DNA of 64,000 bases from Mesorhizobium sp. BR1-1-16 (GTDB lineage: Bacteria > Pseudomonadota > Alphaproteobacteria > Rhizobiales > Kaistiaceae): contig NZ_JAIUIE010000006.1 in the NCBI RefSeq assembly GCF_020165495.1, positions 1 to 64,000 on the forward strand, read 5' to 3'. The notes under the pieces were generated by a model, which saw nothing but the letters and a program-made list of their open reading frames with translations, did not search any database and was not told the DNA's origin. The translations under genes were made by a program, and so were the position numbers. Below, in pieces: positions 1-9,659 of the stretch. Within the stretch, counting starts at the first letter, position 1, and every line of letters starts with the position of its first letter.

Positions 1-1904
1 CCGCCAGAGCTTGAGACGCGCGTCGTCCGCACCGGAGCAGCCTCCACGGCTGGCGCGGCAGCGTCCGGCCCGAGAAAAGCCCCTTCCGGCGTCGGTACGG
101 CATAGTCGCTCGCAACACGGGTCGTCGGCGCGACCGCTCCGGAACGGCCCGGCTGCACGGCGCCCGGATTGGCGATGCTGGGCGGCAGCACGAATGTGTC
201 GACAGGGCGAATGCCAGCCTTCTTCGTCGGATCAGCGAGGTCGGCAATACGCTGCGAACGCGGTCCCCAGACACGGAGGACCTGGGCGAACGCAACCTTG
301 TTGCCGAGCTTCTGCGCCGCGAGCGCGAGGCCGAATGCCGCCGGCTCGGTGTCGGGCTTCCAGGTCAGCGCCGCCGAGAACCAGCGCGCCGCGGCCACCG
401 TCTGGCCGGTGTTATAGGCATACCAGCCGAGATTCTGCGCGCCCTGCGGATATTTGGCCTCGCTGATGGCCTTCGCCATGCGCGCCATGACCTCTGGCTC
501 GATCTTGGCCGGAGGATCGATCGCCAGCAGAGCCGTGGCGACGACCAGATAGACCTCCTTGTTCTCCGCACCGGCATCGCGCCAGCGATAGGCGGCGGCC
601 TCCGCTTCGGCGGGGCGATCGAGCGCGTTGAGGGCATAGGCGAGACCGCGGGCGATCTCAGGCGTATCGGCGCGCGTCTTGGCGAGCTGGAACCAGGTCA
701 CCGCGCCGTCCGCATCATTGTGCGTGAAGAGGTACGAGCCGAGCAGGACCGCGTCGTCCGCCTTGGTGCCCGCGCGAGCAAGCTGTTCGAGCAGTGCAAT
801 GTCCTCGGCCGGGGCGGTCTTTGCGGCATCCTTGGCCGCAGCGCCGACACGGCGTCGCGCAATGTCGCCGCGCACGGCCGCAAACTCGCCCTGGCCATTG
901 GCGCCGGTTCGCTCGAGCGCCAGCAGATCGCCGAGTTCGGCATCGCCGAGATAGGCCATCGCCTTCTGCACGGTGGCGAGCCGCTCCTTGGGATCCTGGC
1001 AGTTCGTAAGGACATAGACGTCGACGTCACGCGCGCGTCCGGCCCGGTCGCTGCGGGCGAAGGCCTCAGCGAGGCGCCACAGCACATCCACATCCGCGCA
1101 GGTCAGAAGGCTCGGCGTCGCCGCAGCGATCTGAACCACCGTGTCCCACTGCTTGGCGTTCGATGCGTTGATGAGCCGCTCGCGCTGTTCGCCGACATCG
1201 AGCCGCGCCAGAAGATCGGCCGGCACTTTCCAGTTCGGATCGCTCGCCAGCCGATCGGCAATGGCCGCGCGCGCGGCGGCGTATTGCCCTTGGCTGTAGA
1301 GCTTCCACATATTGTCGAGCGGCGCATCGGTGACCGGAACGGGCGCGCTCATGTCGGATGGCGGATACCAGTTCGGGTAGAGCGCGCGCAGCCGAGCGAT
1401 CTCTGCATTGAGACGCCGCACGTCGCCCTGCTGCGCGAAATACCGGAGCGCCGTCTCGTCGACTGCCGGACCAGCCGCAGCCGGCGCTTGCATGGGAGCC
1501 GCGGACTGCGATCCACCGGCGACCGGCGCCGCGTTGGTGGGGACGGTCGCGGAAGGCACCACCGGGACGGATCCTGGCATAGTCGAGGCTGCGGGCTCTT
1601 TCGCAGCGGCAGCGCCCGGCAGCACCGCGGCACCCCCCGGCATCATCACAGGCGGAACGGCCTCGACCGGCTGGGCCTGAACGAGAGCGGTGCCGCTGAT
1701 GGCGCCGCGCCCGGAAGGCACCGAGGGCGTGGTGGTCGGAGGCATAAAAATGTCGGGCGTCGACGGAGTTCCCGAAGACGCCCTCGCCCGCGTCAGGCTC
1801 GTCAGATCATCCGTCGGCGATGCGGCCTGACGCACGAAGACCGCGCCGAGAATGCCGACGATCGCGATCGAACCGATGACCAGGAAAACACCCCTCACAG
1901 GCAT
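1..1904 (-). CDS. TPR-type protein at the end of the cellulose operon (3' end outside window)
   Basis: The frame is open from an ATG at 1904 to the left edge, giving more than 630 residues. The first residues form one hydrophobic segment (about residues 5-25, no obvious cleavage site), so the protein looks anchored in the inner membrane. A long Pro/Ala/Val-rich linker follows to about residue 150. After that comes an Ala-rich helical region with paired helices like tetratricopeptide repeats, for example around WFQLAKTRADTPEIARGLAY. The ATG overlaps the bcsZ stop by 10 bases, so it is coupled to the cellulose genes. In enterobacteria this position is taken by bcsC, a TPR protein with an outer-membrane porin domain. 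The porin part, if present, would lie outside the window, so equivalence to BcsC cannot be judged. Confidence 0.75.
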   Translation of the reverse strand, partial: MPVRGVFLVIGSIAIVGILGAVFVRQAASPTDDLTSLTRARASSGTPSTPDIFMPPTTTPSVPSGRGAISGTALVQAQPVEAVPPVMMPGGAAVLPGAAAAKEPAASTMPGSVPVVPSATVPTNAAPVAGGSQSAAPMQAPAAAGPAVDETALRYFAQQGDVRRLNAEIARLRALYPNWYPPSDMSAPVPVTDAPLDNMWKLYSQGQYAAARAAIADRLASDPNWKVPADLLARLDVGEQRERLINASNAKQWDTVVQIAAATPSLLTCADVDVLWRLAEAFARSDRAGRARDVDVYVLTNCQDPKERLATVQKAMAYLGDAELGDLLALERTGANGQGEFAAVRGDIARRRVGAAAKDAAKTAPAEDIALLEQLARAGTKADDAVLLGSYLFTHNDADGAVTWFQLAKTRADTPEIARGLAYALNALDRPAEAEAAAYRWRDAGAENKEVYLVVATALLAIDPPAKIEPEVMARMAKAISEAKYPQGAQNLGWYAYNTGQTVAAARWFSAALTWKPDTEPAAFGLALAAQKLGNKVAFAQVLRVWGPRSQRIADLADPTKKAGIRPVDTFVLPPSIANPGAVQPGRSGAVAPTTRVASDYAVPTPEGAFLGPDAAAPAVEAAPVRTTRVSSSG

Positions 1905-2962
1905 TGGGGTTTCCTTTCGGCCAGATAGGAAACGGCCAGCAGATAGAGCGTCGCGGGATAATAATGGGTTGGCGAGAACATCTTCAGATCGGGCGGGATC
2001 GGCGTACCATTCGCAACACAGTCGAGCAGCGCGGGCAGCATTCGATAGCCAGGCTCGGCGAGTGTGGCGGCCACCTGATCCGTCTGGACATTGATGAGCG
2101 GCAGACCCCGCGTCTGGCCGCCGCGCCAGACGGCGGCGAACGGCCCGAGCCAGGCGGGATCCGTGATGCCGGCGCGGACGAGATAGAGCGGAATGCGGAT
2201 CGCATTATAGCCGAAGTCCGGATCGAACCCATCGGCGGGCTGCGGCGCCGGGCCATGCAGCGAGATCCAGTCGGTCGGCAGTTGCGAGCGGCCGAAGCGC
2301 GATGCGGCGATCAGATTGAGCCCGGATCGCGCCAGCTTCTGCCAGTCGCCACCCGGCACGAGCTGCTGCATGACCGGCATCGCCTCGAAGACCCAGTAGG
2401 AAAGATTGATCACGGGGCCGTCTTTGCGCTCATCGGCCGTGAACCCGTTGACGCCCGGCAACAGCAATGTGTCGTCGCCCGCCGCGACGATCGAGGTCTT
2501 GCCGAGCGCGACGGCGATCGCAGTAGCGGCGGCCGTGTAGCGGGGCATCTGCCAGGCATGGCCGGCCATCGCGAGCGCATAGGCGATCAGGAGATCGCCA
2601 TCGCTGGCATTGTTGATGTCCGGGACATGCGGCTCCGAAGGCCGCCAGCTCCATACCGACAGCCCATCGCTGCGCAGGAGCATCTGGGTCTGCGTGAACG
2701 ACCAGATCCGCTCGAAGCTCGCGCGGTCATCGGCGGCGAGCGCCAGGATGAGCCCATATCCCTGCCCCTCGCTGTGGCTGATCGAGCCATTGGCATCGTC
2801 GATGATGCGCCCGCTCGGATCGAGAAAGCGGCTGGCATAGGCCTGCCAGACGGCCGGGCTGATGGTCGCTTGAATCTTCAGCATTTCCGCTGCCGCGCCC
2901 CCCTGCGGCTGCAGCGCGCAGAGGCCGAGAAACATCGCACCAACCCATCCGGCGAGCCTCAT
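1895..2962 (-). CDS. bcsZ: Periplasmic endo-beta-1,4-glucanase (GH8) of cellulose synthesis, BcsZ
   Basis: The 355-residue protein begins with a signal peptide (hydrophobic to about residue 23, ending in GGAAA). It is a glycoside hydrolase family 8 cellulase. SEGQGYGL near residue 60 carries the glutamate expected to be the general acid, and ASDGDLLIAYAL matches the conserved GH8 segment with the second acidic residue. In bacterial cellulose operons BcsZ trims or edits nascent glucan in the periplasm. The start is placed at 2962 because this ATG overlaps the bcsB stop as ATGA. A longer in-frame extension to 3019 would lie inside bcsB and lacks the signal-peptide layout. Co-transcription with bcsB is very likely. 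Confidence 0.93.
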   Translation of the reverse strand: MRLAGWVGAMFLGLCALQPQGGAAAEMLKIQATISPAVWQAYASRFLDPSGRIIDDANGSISHSEGQGYGLILALAADDRASFERIWSFTQTQMLLRSDGLSVWSWRPSEPHVPDINNASDGDLLIAYALAMAGHAWQMPRYTAAATAIAVALGKTSIVAAGDDTLLLPGVNGFTADERKDGPVINLSYWVFEAMPVMQQLVPGGDWQKLARSGLNLIAASRFGRSQLPTDWISLHGPAPQPADGFDPDFGYNAIRIPLYLVRAGITDPAWLGPFAAVWRGGQTRGLPLINVQTDQVAATLAEPGYRMLPALLDCVANGTPIPPDLKMFSPTHYYPATLYLLAVSYLAERKPQCL

Positions 2963-5601
2963 GACGGCCTTCCAAGTCTGAAGAGCAGCCCGGAGGTGAT
3001 CATGCCCAGCAGCAGGCACAGGAAGATCAGGCAGACCGCATAGGACACGATATTGCTGGAGAACCAGTTGGCAGCGATCAGCCGGAGATTCTGGAGCGAA
3101 AGCGGCTGCGTGACGACAAACCGGAAGTTCGACACGGCCCTGTTCTCGACGAGGCCCGTCGCGGCGCTGAACGCGCTGTACTGGCCGCCGACCTGGGACC
3201 AGGTCCGAATGGCGGCAACCGAGGCGGCGCCGTTGGCAAGCTCCGTCCCCGACGGGGCCGTCATCATGGTCCAGGTGCTGTTGCCGTTCGGGCTTGCCGC
3301 CTGAGCCAGCAGCAGCGTCGAATGTGCCTTCGGCTCGAACGCGATCTGTGGTGCAGGACCGATGCGCAGCGCGGAGAAGGAGATATCGAAATTGCGCTTC
3401 ATCCAGTCCTCAAACGAGGACACTTGCCCCCGCCAGCCACCGCCACCAGCCAACTGGGTGCGCCAGCGATCAAAGACCGCGTCGGTATTCTCCTGGTCTG
3501 GCGGCATGGCGGCGCTGCCAGGCGTGCTGGCGCCGGGCATCTGCATGTCGGGCCCGGCCGGCGGACGTGGGACATCCCCCTTCCAGCTGACCCGAACCGT
3601 CTCGGCGATACCGAGGCGACCGAGCATCCCATCGGAGAACTGCGAGGCGACGCCGACGAAGATGGTCGGCTGATTTCCAACATTGGTTGCGGCCGACAGC
3701 GTCAACGGCACGATGCGGCCAGCCTGGATCGCGAGGCGGCTGACGAGCGTCCCGGCAGCCGACAAGGTGTCGATATCCGTTCGGCCGAGAACGAGCGCGG
3801 ACGGGACCGGCGCAATGTTGTAGGGGAATCCGCTGCCGGCAAAGGCGGAGAGGTTGGGGCGACGGGCGATGCGGGCGAAGTTCGGCATCGAGAATTCGGT
3901 GGTATCGAACAGCACGAACCGATCCGGGCCGGCGATCGAGCCGCCTGGCGCACAGGCGAGATCCGCCTCGGTGTTGAGGGCGGCCTCGATCATGATGATG
4001 TTCACGCCCGGGTGAAAATGGCGGAACGGAATCTGAACCGGAAGGTGGCGGAAGATGCCGCCGTTCCGATTGACGATGCGCGTCGTCGCTGCGATCTGCC
4101 CATTGACGTAGATGTCGAGATGGCTGGCCGGCAGCACCGCCGACGTATAGGCCGCGTCGAGCAGCAGCGTCGCCTCGCCATAGGACTCGGCGTAGAAGTC
4201 CGACGGAACGCCGACCGCGAACTGGGCGCGGAACCGCCGCCCTGAGAATTGCTGCGTGCCGATTCCCAGCTTGTTGAGCGGCACGGCCTCCCGGCCCGTG
4301 AAATAGTGGACGTCGGGCGAAAGCCACGACGCGGTGTTGAGCGTCAGCCGAGACTGTCCGAGCGGCCGATCGGCCCGCGCCGCGATCGCATCGACCGCAG
4401 CGCCGACCTGGCCCCAATTCGCACCCGTGACGACCAGCACCGAGGCGCCGACCCGCGGATCGTCGACGAAGGTGACAACCGGCTGGGTCGCAGCGCTGGT
4501 GATCGGCGTCGAAAGCATCGGCACGATATTATCGGCGGTGCCGAGCAGCACCGTGAGCGTCCCGCGCGAATCGGGCGCTTCCTGGGTGCCAGTCACGGTG
4601 ACGGCCGGATTGGCATAGCCACCGAGCACCCCGATCGCCTGAGCCAGCTTGAGCATGTTGTCGCTCGCGGCGCCCTGAGCGACGCCTGGAACGACGAAGT
4701 GAATCGCGGTGATCCCCTTGGCGTTAAAGCCGACCGCCGGCAGATCCTCAAGCGACTGAAGAATATCTGGCGACCCGCCCGCCTCCAGATTGAGTTTGGT
4801 GCCCGAGGGATCGATGTCGGTCCAAAGCTCATAGGTCGACTGGATCGAGCAGTCCGTCCGATGACGCTGGAAAGCCTGAAAATTCAATACATTCGCGCCT
4901 GCGCGCAGCAATCCAGACGGGATGGCGGCCGTAACCGGATTAAACTTTTCCGACGAGGCGAGCGGTGTCTCGAGCACGACTTCGCCGTTAAGAAGCACGC
5001 GAAGCCGCGAGGCTTCGGGCATCACCAGAATCGCGTTCTTGTAGGCGACCTCGATTTCGGCGCTGCGGGCCGCCTCATCTGCCGTCAGGAAGATCGACCA
5101 GCTCCTCTGATCGATCTCGCCCTCGAGGCGCATGGTGCTTTCCGGGACGATGTAGCGCGTCAGGCGGGCCGGAGCTGCGGCGGGAGCAGACGGGGTATCG
5201 GCTGCGACGGGCGCCGGCGGGATGATCGAGACACTGGGAACGCTCGGCTGCGCCGGCGCGACGGGCGTGCGCAGCGACGGCACCATGTTCGGCACGGTAT
5301 AGCTCGGCGTGCTGCTTTGCGGCGCGGCCGCGCCAGGCATCGCCGGCATCGGCTGCGTCACCTCGCCCGACGGCTGGACCTGCAGTGGCGCGACATAGCC
5401 ACCGGACGGCGCAGCTGGCTGCGTGGTGATGGGAACGCCGATGGGAACGCCATTGTCGGGCGGCCCGTCGGCGGGAGCCGTGCTGCGCTCGCCGCTCATG
5501 TCGAACGGTTGCGAGGCCTGCGCGAAGACCGCGCCGGGGGCCAGTGCCGCTGCCATGAGCGCGATCGAAGCCACGATCGAGAGGCGAAGCGCGACCATCA
5601 T
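2959..5601 (-). CDS. bcsB: Cellulose synthase regulatory subunit BcsB
   Basis: The 880-residue periplasmic protein has a signal peptide (residues 1 to about 28, ending AVFAQ), a Pro-rich linker of roughly 110 residues, and the body of the BcsB family. Its C-terminal hydrophobic helix (NIVSYAVCLIFLCLLLGMIT) anchors it beside BcsA. BcsB guides the glucan through the periplasm with carbohydrate-binding domains, and its C-terminal helix is needed for BcsA activity. Length is in the usual range for alphaproteobacterial BcsB. The ATG at 5601 overlaps the bcsA stop by four bases, so the two subunits are probably made in a fixed ratio. Confidence 0.93.
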   Translation of the reverse strand: MMVALRLSIVASIALMAAALAPGAVFAQASQPFDMSGERSTAPADGPPDNGVPIGVPITTQPAAPSGGYVAPLQVQPSGEVTQPMPAMPGAAAPQSSTPSYTVPNMVPSLRTPVAPAQPSVPSVSIIPPAPVAADTPSAPAAAPARLTRYIVPESTMRLEGEIDQRSWSIFLTADEAARSAEIEVAYKNAILVMPEASRLRVLLNGEVVLETPLASSEKFNPVTAAIPSGLLRAGANVLNFQAFQRHRTDCSIQSTYELWTDIDPSGTKLNLEAGGSPDILQSLEDLPAVGFNAKGITAIHFVVPGVAQGAASDNMLKLAQAIGVLGGYANPAVTVTGTQEAPDSRGTLTVLLGTADNIVPMLSTPITSAATQPVVTFVDDPRVGASVLVVTGANWGQVGAAVDAIAARADRPLGQSRLTLNTASWLSPDVHYFTGREAVPLNKLGIGTQQFSGRRFRAQFAVGVPSDFYAESYGEATLLLDAAYTSAVLPASHLDIYVNGQIAATTRIVNRNGGIFRHLPVQIPFRHFHPGVNIIMIEAALNTEADLACAPGGSIAGPDRFVLFDTTEFSMPNFARIARRPNLSAFAGSGFPYNIAPVPSALVLGRTDIDTLSAAGTLVSRLAIQAGRIVPLTLSAATNVGNQPTIFVGVASQFSDGMLGRLGIAETVRVSWKGDVPRPPAGPDMQMPGASTPGSAAMPPDQENTDAVFDRWRTQLAGGGGWRGQVSSFEDWMKRNFDISFSALRIGPAPQIAFEPKAHSTLLLAQAASPNGNSTWTMMTAPSGTELANGAASVAAIRTWSQVGGQYSAFSAATGLVENRAVSNFRFVVTQPLSLQNLRLIAANWFSSNIVSYAVCLIFLCLLLGMITSGLLFRLGRPS

Positions 5602-7790
5602 GCGGCGGGCTTCCCGGCGGGCGTCGTAGCCGGCCGGTCACGCCGGAACGACTGGACGAGATAACCGAGGCCGCGGCCGGTCTGATAGATCGAGAGGCCT
5701 ATAAACCAGATCGTCCCTCTGAGTATCCCGATATTGACGCGGCGCGACCATTGGAATTTCGACCACTGGTCGGAACTCGAGAAGATCAGATCCGAGATCA
5801 GACGGTAGTGATCGGCGACGTGAGGCTCATAGCGGCAGCCGAGCATGATGCCCTTGGCGCCCGGCGCGATGGTCCTGAGCGTGATCGGAAGGTCCTGCGT
5901 CGGAATGTCGACACTCGTCTTGAAACGGATCGCCGCCGTCATGCCGCGCTCGACATCCTTCGGGGAGAGGCCCGAGACATTGATGCGCGCGCCGCCGACC
6001 GAAGCGTCCTCGATGGTCGCGGGCACGACGCGGTCGCCGACAATGAAATCGCAGCGGCGTCGCACCTCGATACGCCGGCTCTGGCGGTTTTCCTGCCGCT
6101 CCGAGACGACGCCGAGCGCGCAGCCGGCGATCAGGATATTGAGGATGTTCCAGCCACCCACGACCAGCGCCACGTCGGCCTTGTACGGCTCGGCATAGAT
6201 GCGCCACACCGTCATGACGACGCCCAACAGAAGCACGAAGAAGATGATGTAGAACGGCCGCGACAACTCCGAGATGCGGGCCTTGTCGAGCGACTCGTTC
6301 TTGGCCGTCACCTTGAAGGTCGGCTTGCTGGGATTGAGGATCACCGAAACCAGCGCCGGCAGCAGATAGACGGCCTGCACGAACTCATAGAGCTCGGAAA
6401 TCCATGGCCATCGGAAGCGGCCATAGAGGTAGTTCTGCATCATGAGATTCACGAGCATGTAGGACGAGGTGTAGGCGACGAACTCGCCTCCCGACGCCGT
6501 GAAGATCTCAAGGTCGAAGAACAGATAGCAGAGTGGCGCCAGCAGGAAGATCCAGCGCGTGATCGGGAACAGCCAGAACAGCGTCGACGACATGTAGCAA
6601 AGCCGCTGCGGGATCGAAAGGCCGCGCTTGCCGGGCGGGAAGCGGAACCGCAGGATCTGCATCATGCCCTGCGCCCAGCGGCTGCGCTGGCCGATGAACG
6701 AGGTGAAGGTGGCCGGCTGCAGACCGGCGATCAGCGGGCGGTCGACATAGACACTGCTCCAACCGGTGGCGTGCAGCTCGAGCGCCGTCTCCGCATCCTC
6801 GGTGATCGAGACACCGCTGAAGCCGCCCGTCTGCTCCAGCGCCTCGCGGCGCAGCACCGCAGCCGAGCCGCAGAAGAACGAAGCGTCCCACTTGTCGAGC
6901 CCGCGCTGGATGATGCCGTAGAACATCTCATTCTCGGACGGCATCGTCTCGAAGGTCCGCAGATTGCGCTCGATCGGATCGGGGTTGAGGAAGAAGTGTG
7001 GGGTCTGGACGAGGAAGAGCTTCTCGGTCTGCTGGAAATAGCCGACCGTGTAAGTCAGGAAGTCGCGCGCCGGCGCATGGTCGGCGTCAAAGACGGCGAT
7101 GAGGTCGCCGCTCGAATATTGGAGGCCGTTGTTCATGTTGCCGGCCTTGGCGTGTTCGTTGCGCTCGCGCGTCAGGTAGCGGCAGCCGAGATCGGCGGCG
7201 AGCTTCTGGAGCGTCACATAGCGCTCCTCGGCCTCCTGCGCCGCCTCGATATTGTCCGAGTTGCGCTTCTGCACCGAGCCGCCATCGTCGAGCAGCCAGA
7301 CGGTCAGCTTGTCGGCCGGATAGTCCATCGCCTTGGCCGAGGCGAGCGTCGTCGCCAGCAGAGCCGGCTCCTCGTTGTAGGTCGGCACGAACACGTCGAC
7401 GGTCGGCAGGTTCGGGTCGGACGACGAAACCTTGAGCGTTCGCGGCGCCATCGGCCGCATGACGACGAATAGGCTGAGGAACAGCATGAAGATGCTGTAC
7501 ATTTCGGCGAGGTACACCAGCAGGCCGGGAATGAAATCCTCGGGCTGGTTGACGGGCGGCAGCGTCGACGTCGTCCGCCAATAGGCATAGCGCAGCACGA
7601 TGGAGGTGCCGAGCGCGAGCGCGATCTGCCGCCATACGCCCTGCCGCGTGAAGAGCTTCAGCAGCACCATCACGCCCACGACCAGGGCGCCGCCGACGAG
7701 ATGCGCCTGCAGGTTGATCGGCAAGGTGATGAGGATCGTCATCACGACCGCGGCCAGGGCCCAGACAAGGGCGTAAATCATGCGGGTCAT
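5598..7790 (-). CDS. bcsA: Cellulose synthase catalytic subunit BcsA (UDP-glucose, c-di-GMP activated)
   Basis: The 730-residue membrane GT2 enzyme polymerises UDP-glucose into beta-1,4-glucan and exports it. All expected motifs are visible: DD at residues 168-169, DAD at 235-237, the TED triad at 330-332 and the QxxRW box at 368-372. Hydrophobic helices flank the GT domain (about 8-47, 57-70, 90-112, then 405-428, 470-488, 512-530, 540-562). A C-terminal PilZ domain follows, with RxxxR at 569-573 and DxSxxG at 595-600, both intact, so c-di-GMP activation is predicted. AGGAAAG lies just upstream of the ATG. It is the second gene of the operon, after bcsN. Confidence 0.97.
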   Translation of the reverse strand: MTRMIYALVWALAAVVMTILITLPINLQAHLVGGALVVGVMVLLKLFTRQGVWRQIALALGTSIVLRYAYWRTTSTLPPVNQPEDFIPGLLVYLAEMYSIFMLFLSLFVVMRPMAPRTLKVSSSDPNLPTVDVFVPTYNEEPALLATTLASAKAMDYPADKLTVWLLDDGGSVQKRNSDNIEAAQEAEERYVTLQKLAADLGCRYLTRERNEHAKAGNMNNGLQYSSGDLIAVFDADHAPARDFLTYTVGYFQQTEKLFLVQTPHFFLNPDPIERNLRTFETMPSENEMFYGIIQRGLDKWDASFFCGSAAVLRREALEQTGGFSGVSITEDAETALELHATGWSSVYVDRPLIAGLQPATFTSFIGQRSRWAQGMMQILRFRFPPGKRGLSIPQRLCYMSSTLFWLFPITRWIFLLAPLCYLFFDLEIFTASGGEFVAYTSSYMLVNLMMQNYLYGRFRWPWISELYEFVQAVYLLPALVSVILNPSKPTFKVTAKNESLDKARISELSRPFYIIFFVLLLGVVMTVWRIYAEPYKADVALVVGGWNILNILIAGCALGVVSERQENRQSRRIEVRRRCDFIVGDRVVPATIEDASVGGARINVSGLSPKDVERGMTAAIRFKTSVDIPTQDLPITLRTIAPGAKGIMLGCRYEPHVADHYRLISDLIFSSSDQWSKFQWSRRVNIGILRGTIWFIGLSIYQTGRGLGYLVQSFRRDRPATTPAGKPAA

Positions 7791-7970
7791 GAAGCTTTCC
7801 TAACTCCGCTCATTTTGCCTGGGATCGACAATCACAATGTTCCCGGTTTCCCGTCGGGTCGGCCCCGATCGGATTTGCGTTCCGGAAACCTTGCTCGGTT
7901 TCTTCTCTCAGTTCTTGGTGAACAATCCGTCATCAGTACCGGCGGATCGTTCAGCTTGCTGCGCTCGCAG

Positions 7971-8954
7971 TCACGGCGAGGGCACCACCGGATAGCCATC
8001 GAGAGGCACCGCGGCGGTCGGATCGGTGGTGGCTGTGCTGTTCGGCGAAACGATGCTCGACGTCGTCACAGGCGCAACGGAAGGTGACGGCACCACGACG
8101 GCGTCGGGCGCAATGGTCTCCACCGGTATCGGCGTTTCGCTCACGGCGATTGCTCGCCGCACAGGCGTCTGCGGCACCACAGCATCGGGCGCCAGATAGG
8201 CACTGGCCGGAGGCAGGACGCTGACGCCCGGCTTGCCGAGATCCTCCGGCGGCGGCGGCACGGACCCATAGGGATTCCACCGCGACGACAGGAAATAGGC
8301 GTTGATCGTAAATCCGGTCATCACGTTCAGGAGTTCGATCTCGCTCGCGCGCGGCTCGCACAGGCGAAGGCGGATGATGATCGTTCCTTGGCGGCTGATC
8401 AGCGTCGAATCGAGGTCGGGCTGGCGGATGCGCTGCCAAGCATAGAGGCATGTATCGCCGGTCGTGCTGCGGCCTGTCGCATAGCCGAACGATCCGTAGC
8501 GATTCTGCGTGTAGTAATTGGACACCTGCATCTTGACGCCTGGGAAGAACCAGCCGAACTCGCGGCTGACATTCAAGAGGGCCAGCGGATCGTTGTTGAG
8601 CTTGTTCTCCGGGGCGGTCACCTGAACCACGGGCCCGAACATCGTGATCGTCAGCTTGTTCTCACCCGAATTGCGGGCGCGATTCTCGAGCGTGATTTCC
8701 TGTGTCGTGGCGTTGGAATAAGTCCGCTGGACCACGCCGAGCACGGCCGGACCGCCGGGCGGCATGTCGACCATCGCCTTCTCTGCCGGCTGCCGAAGCG
8801 CCATCGACGAGGAGATGATGTCCTGCGGTTTCGCCGCACAGGCGCCGAGCACCGAAGCACCGAGACAGACAGCGAGGAAGCCACGGACGGCGCCCCCACC
8901 CTGCTCTTGTGCCCAGCTGGCTGCTGTTGCCGTTCGCCGCATCGTCGGTCCCAT
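7971..8954 (-). CDS. bcsN: Cellulose biosynthesis lipoprotein BcsN
   Basis: The 327-residue protein begins with a lipoprotein-type signal ending in the lipobox LGAC at about residues 36-39. It is therefore likely an outer- or inner-membrane lipoprotein. The body (VVQRTYSNATTQEITLENR and following) fits the BcsN family, found beside bcsAB in Hyphomicrobiales, whose biochemical role is not established. The C-terminal third is a Pro/Val/Thr-rich low-complexity tail. It is the first gene of the operon, with 180 bases to bcsA. A second internal ATG four codons downstream is an alternative start. The family call rests on the N-terminal half, the lipobox and the position next to bcsA. Confidence 0.82.
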   Translation of the reverse strand: MGPTMRRTATAASWAQEQGGGAVRGFLAVCLGASVLGACAAKPQDIISSSMALRQPAEKAMVDMPPGGPAVLGVVQRTYSNATTQEITLENRARNSGENKLTITMFGPVVQVTAPENKLNNDPLALLNVSREFGWFFPGVKMQVSNYYTQNRYGSFGYATGRSTTGDTCLYAWQRIRQPDLDSTLISRQGTIIIRLRLCEPRASEIELLNVMTGFTINAYFLSSRWNPYGSVPPPPEDLGKPGVSVLPPASAYLAPDAVVPQTPVRRAIAVSETPIPVETIAPDAVVVPSPSVAPVTTSSIVSPNSTATTDPTAAVPLDGYPVVPSP

Positions 8955-9101
8955 GTGTCGCTCGTGGAAAGGTCGAAGGGCTACGGACGGTCTCCCGCCT
9001 CCCTCAGACCGTCACGCGCCCTGCTGGATGCAGAGTCCGGTCGGCATGGTTAACGGCGGGTTACGCCACACTGGATTCAGCCTCAAACCCTTCCCCGCAG
9101 C

Positions 9102-9518
9102 CTATGTTTCGCGGGTGAGGTGCAAACGCAGTTGCTCAATGATCACAGTATTTTGCGCCGTTTCGCGCGGAGCGCGCAATCCCTGTCCCCACACCGGACC
9201 GGGCCACGCCGAATCGGACTCGTGCCGACCGACGACGTGGATATGGAGCTGTCGAACAATGTTGCCGAGCGCACTGACATTGACGCGTTCGAACGGCAGC
9301 ACGGCGCGGAGCGCCGCCGCCGCGACACGGATCTCCGAAGCGAGTTGGGCCGTCTCGGGCTCATCGAGATCGGTGAACTGCTCGAGGCCCGCCCGGCGCG
9401 GCAGCAACAGCAGCCAAGGATAGCGCGCATCGTCCATCAGACGAACAGCGCAGAGCGCGAGATCAGCCACCTCAAGGCTGTCGCCGAGGATCCGTGGGTC
9501 GATCGTGAATTGGGTCAT
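9102..9518 (-). CDS. HIT-family nucleotide hydrolase/transferase
   Basis: The 138-residue protein belongs to the histidine triad superfamily. The signature is RQLHIHVVGRHESDSAWPGP at about residues 89-108, with the two central histidines present and the third triad position not His. This is usual in the alphaproteobacterial HIT subgroup that carries AWPxPVWG. Such proteins hydrolyse nucleoside phosphoramidates or related substrates; the natural substrate here is unknown. The start at MTQFTIDP matches the usual size of the family. The open frame extends upstream to 9992 but that part has no family features. It stands alone on its strand, 147 bases beyond bcsN. Confidence 0.88.
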   Translation of the reverse strand: MTQFTIDPRILGDSLEVADLALCAVRLMDDARYPWLLLLPRRAGLEQFTDLDEPETAQLASEIRVAAAALRAVLPFERVNVSALGNIVRQLHIHVVGRHESDSAWPGPVWGQGLRAPRETAQNTVIIEQLRLHLTRET

Positions 9519-9659
9519 GCAGCCTTCCAGACTTCGGGCCGTCGCCGACCCGCTCTCAGCCCGACGCGGCGTTGGCGCCGCGCTGGCTGGCAAACACATC
9601 TTTACCGGCTGTCGGCCATGATGCGCCCTTACTGCCGAAGTCAAGCATAACGCTCGTCG

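Noticed and set aside
5751-7472. 573-residue plus-strand frame over bcsA
   Set aside because: Antisense shadow caused by high GC; bcsA has complete GT2 and PilZ motifs.
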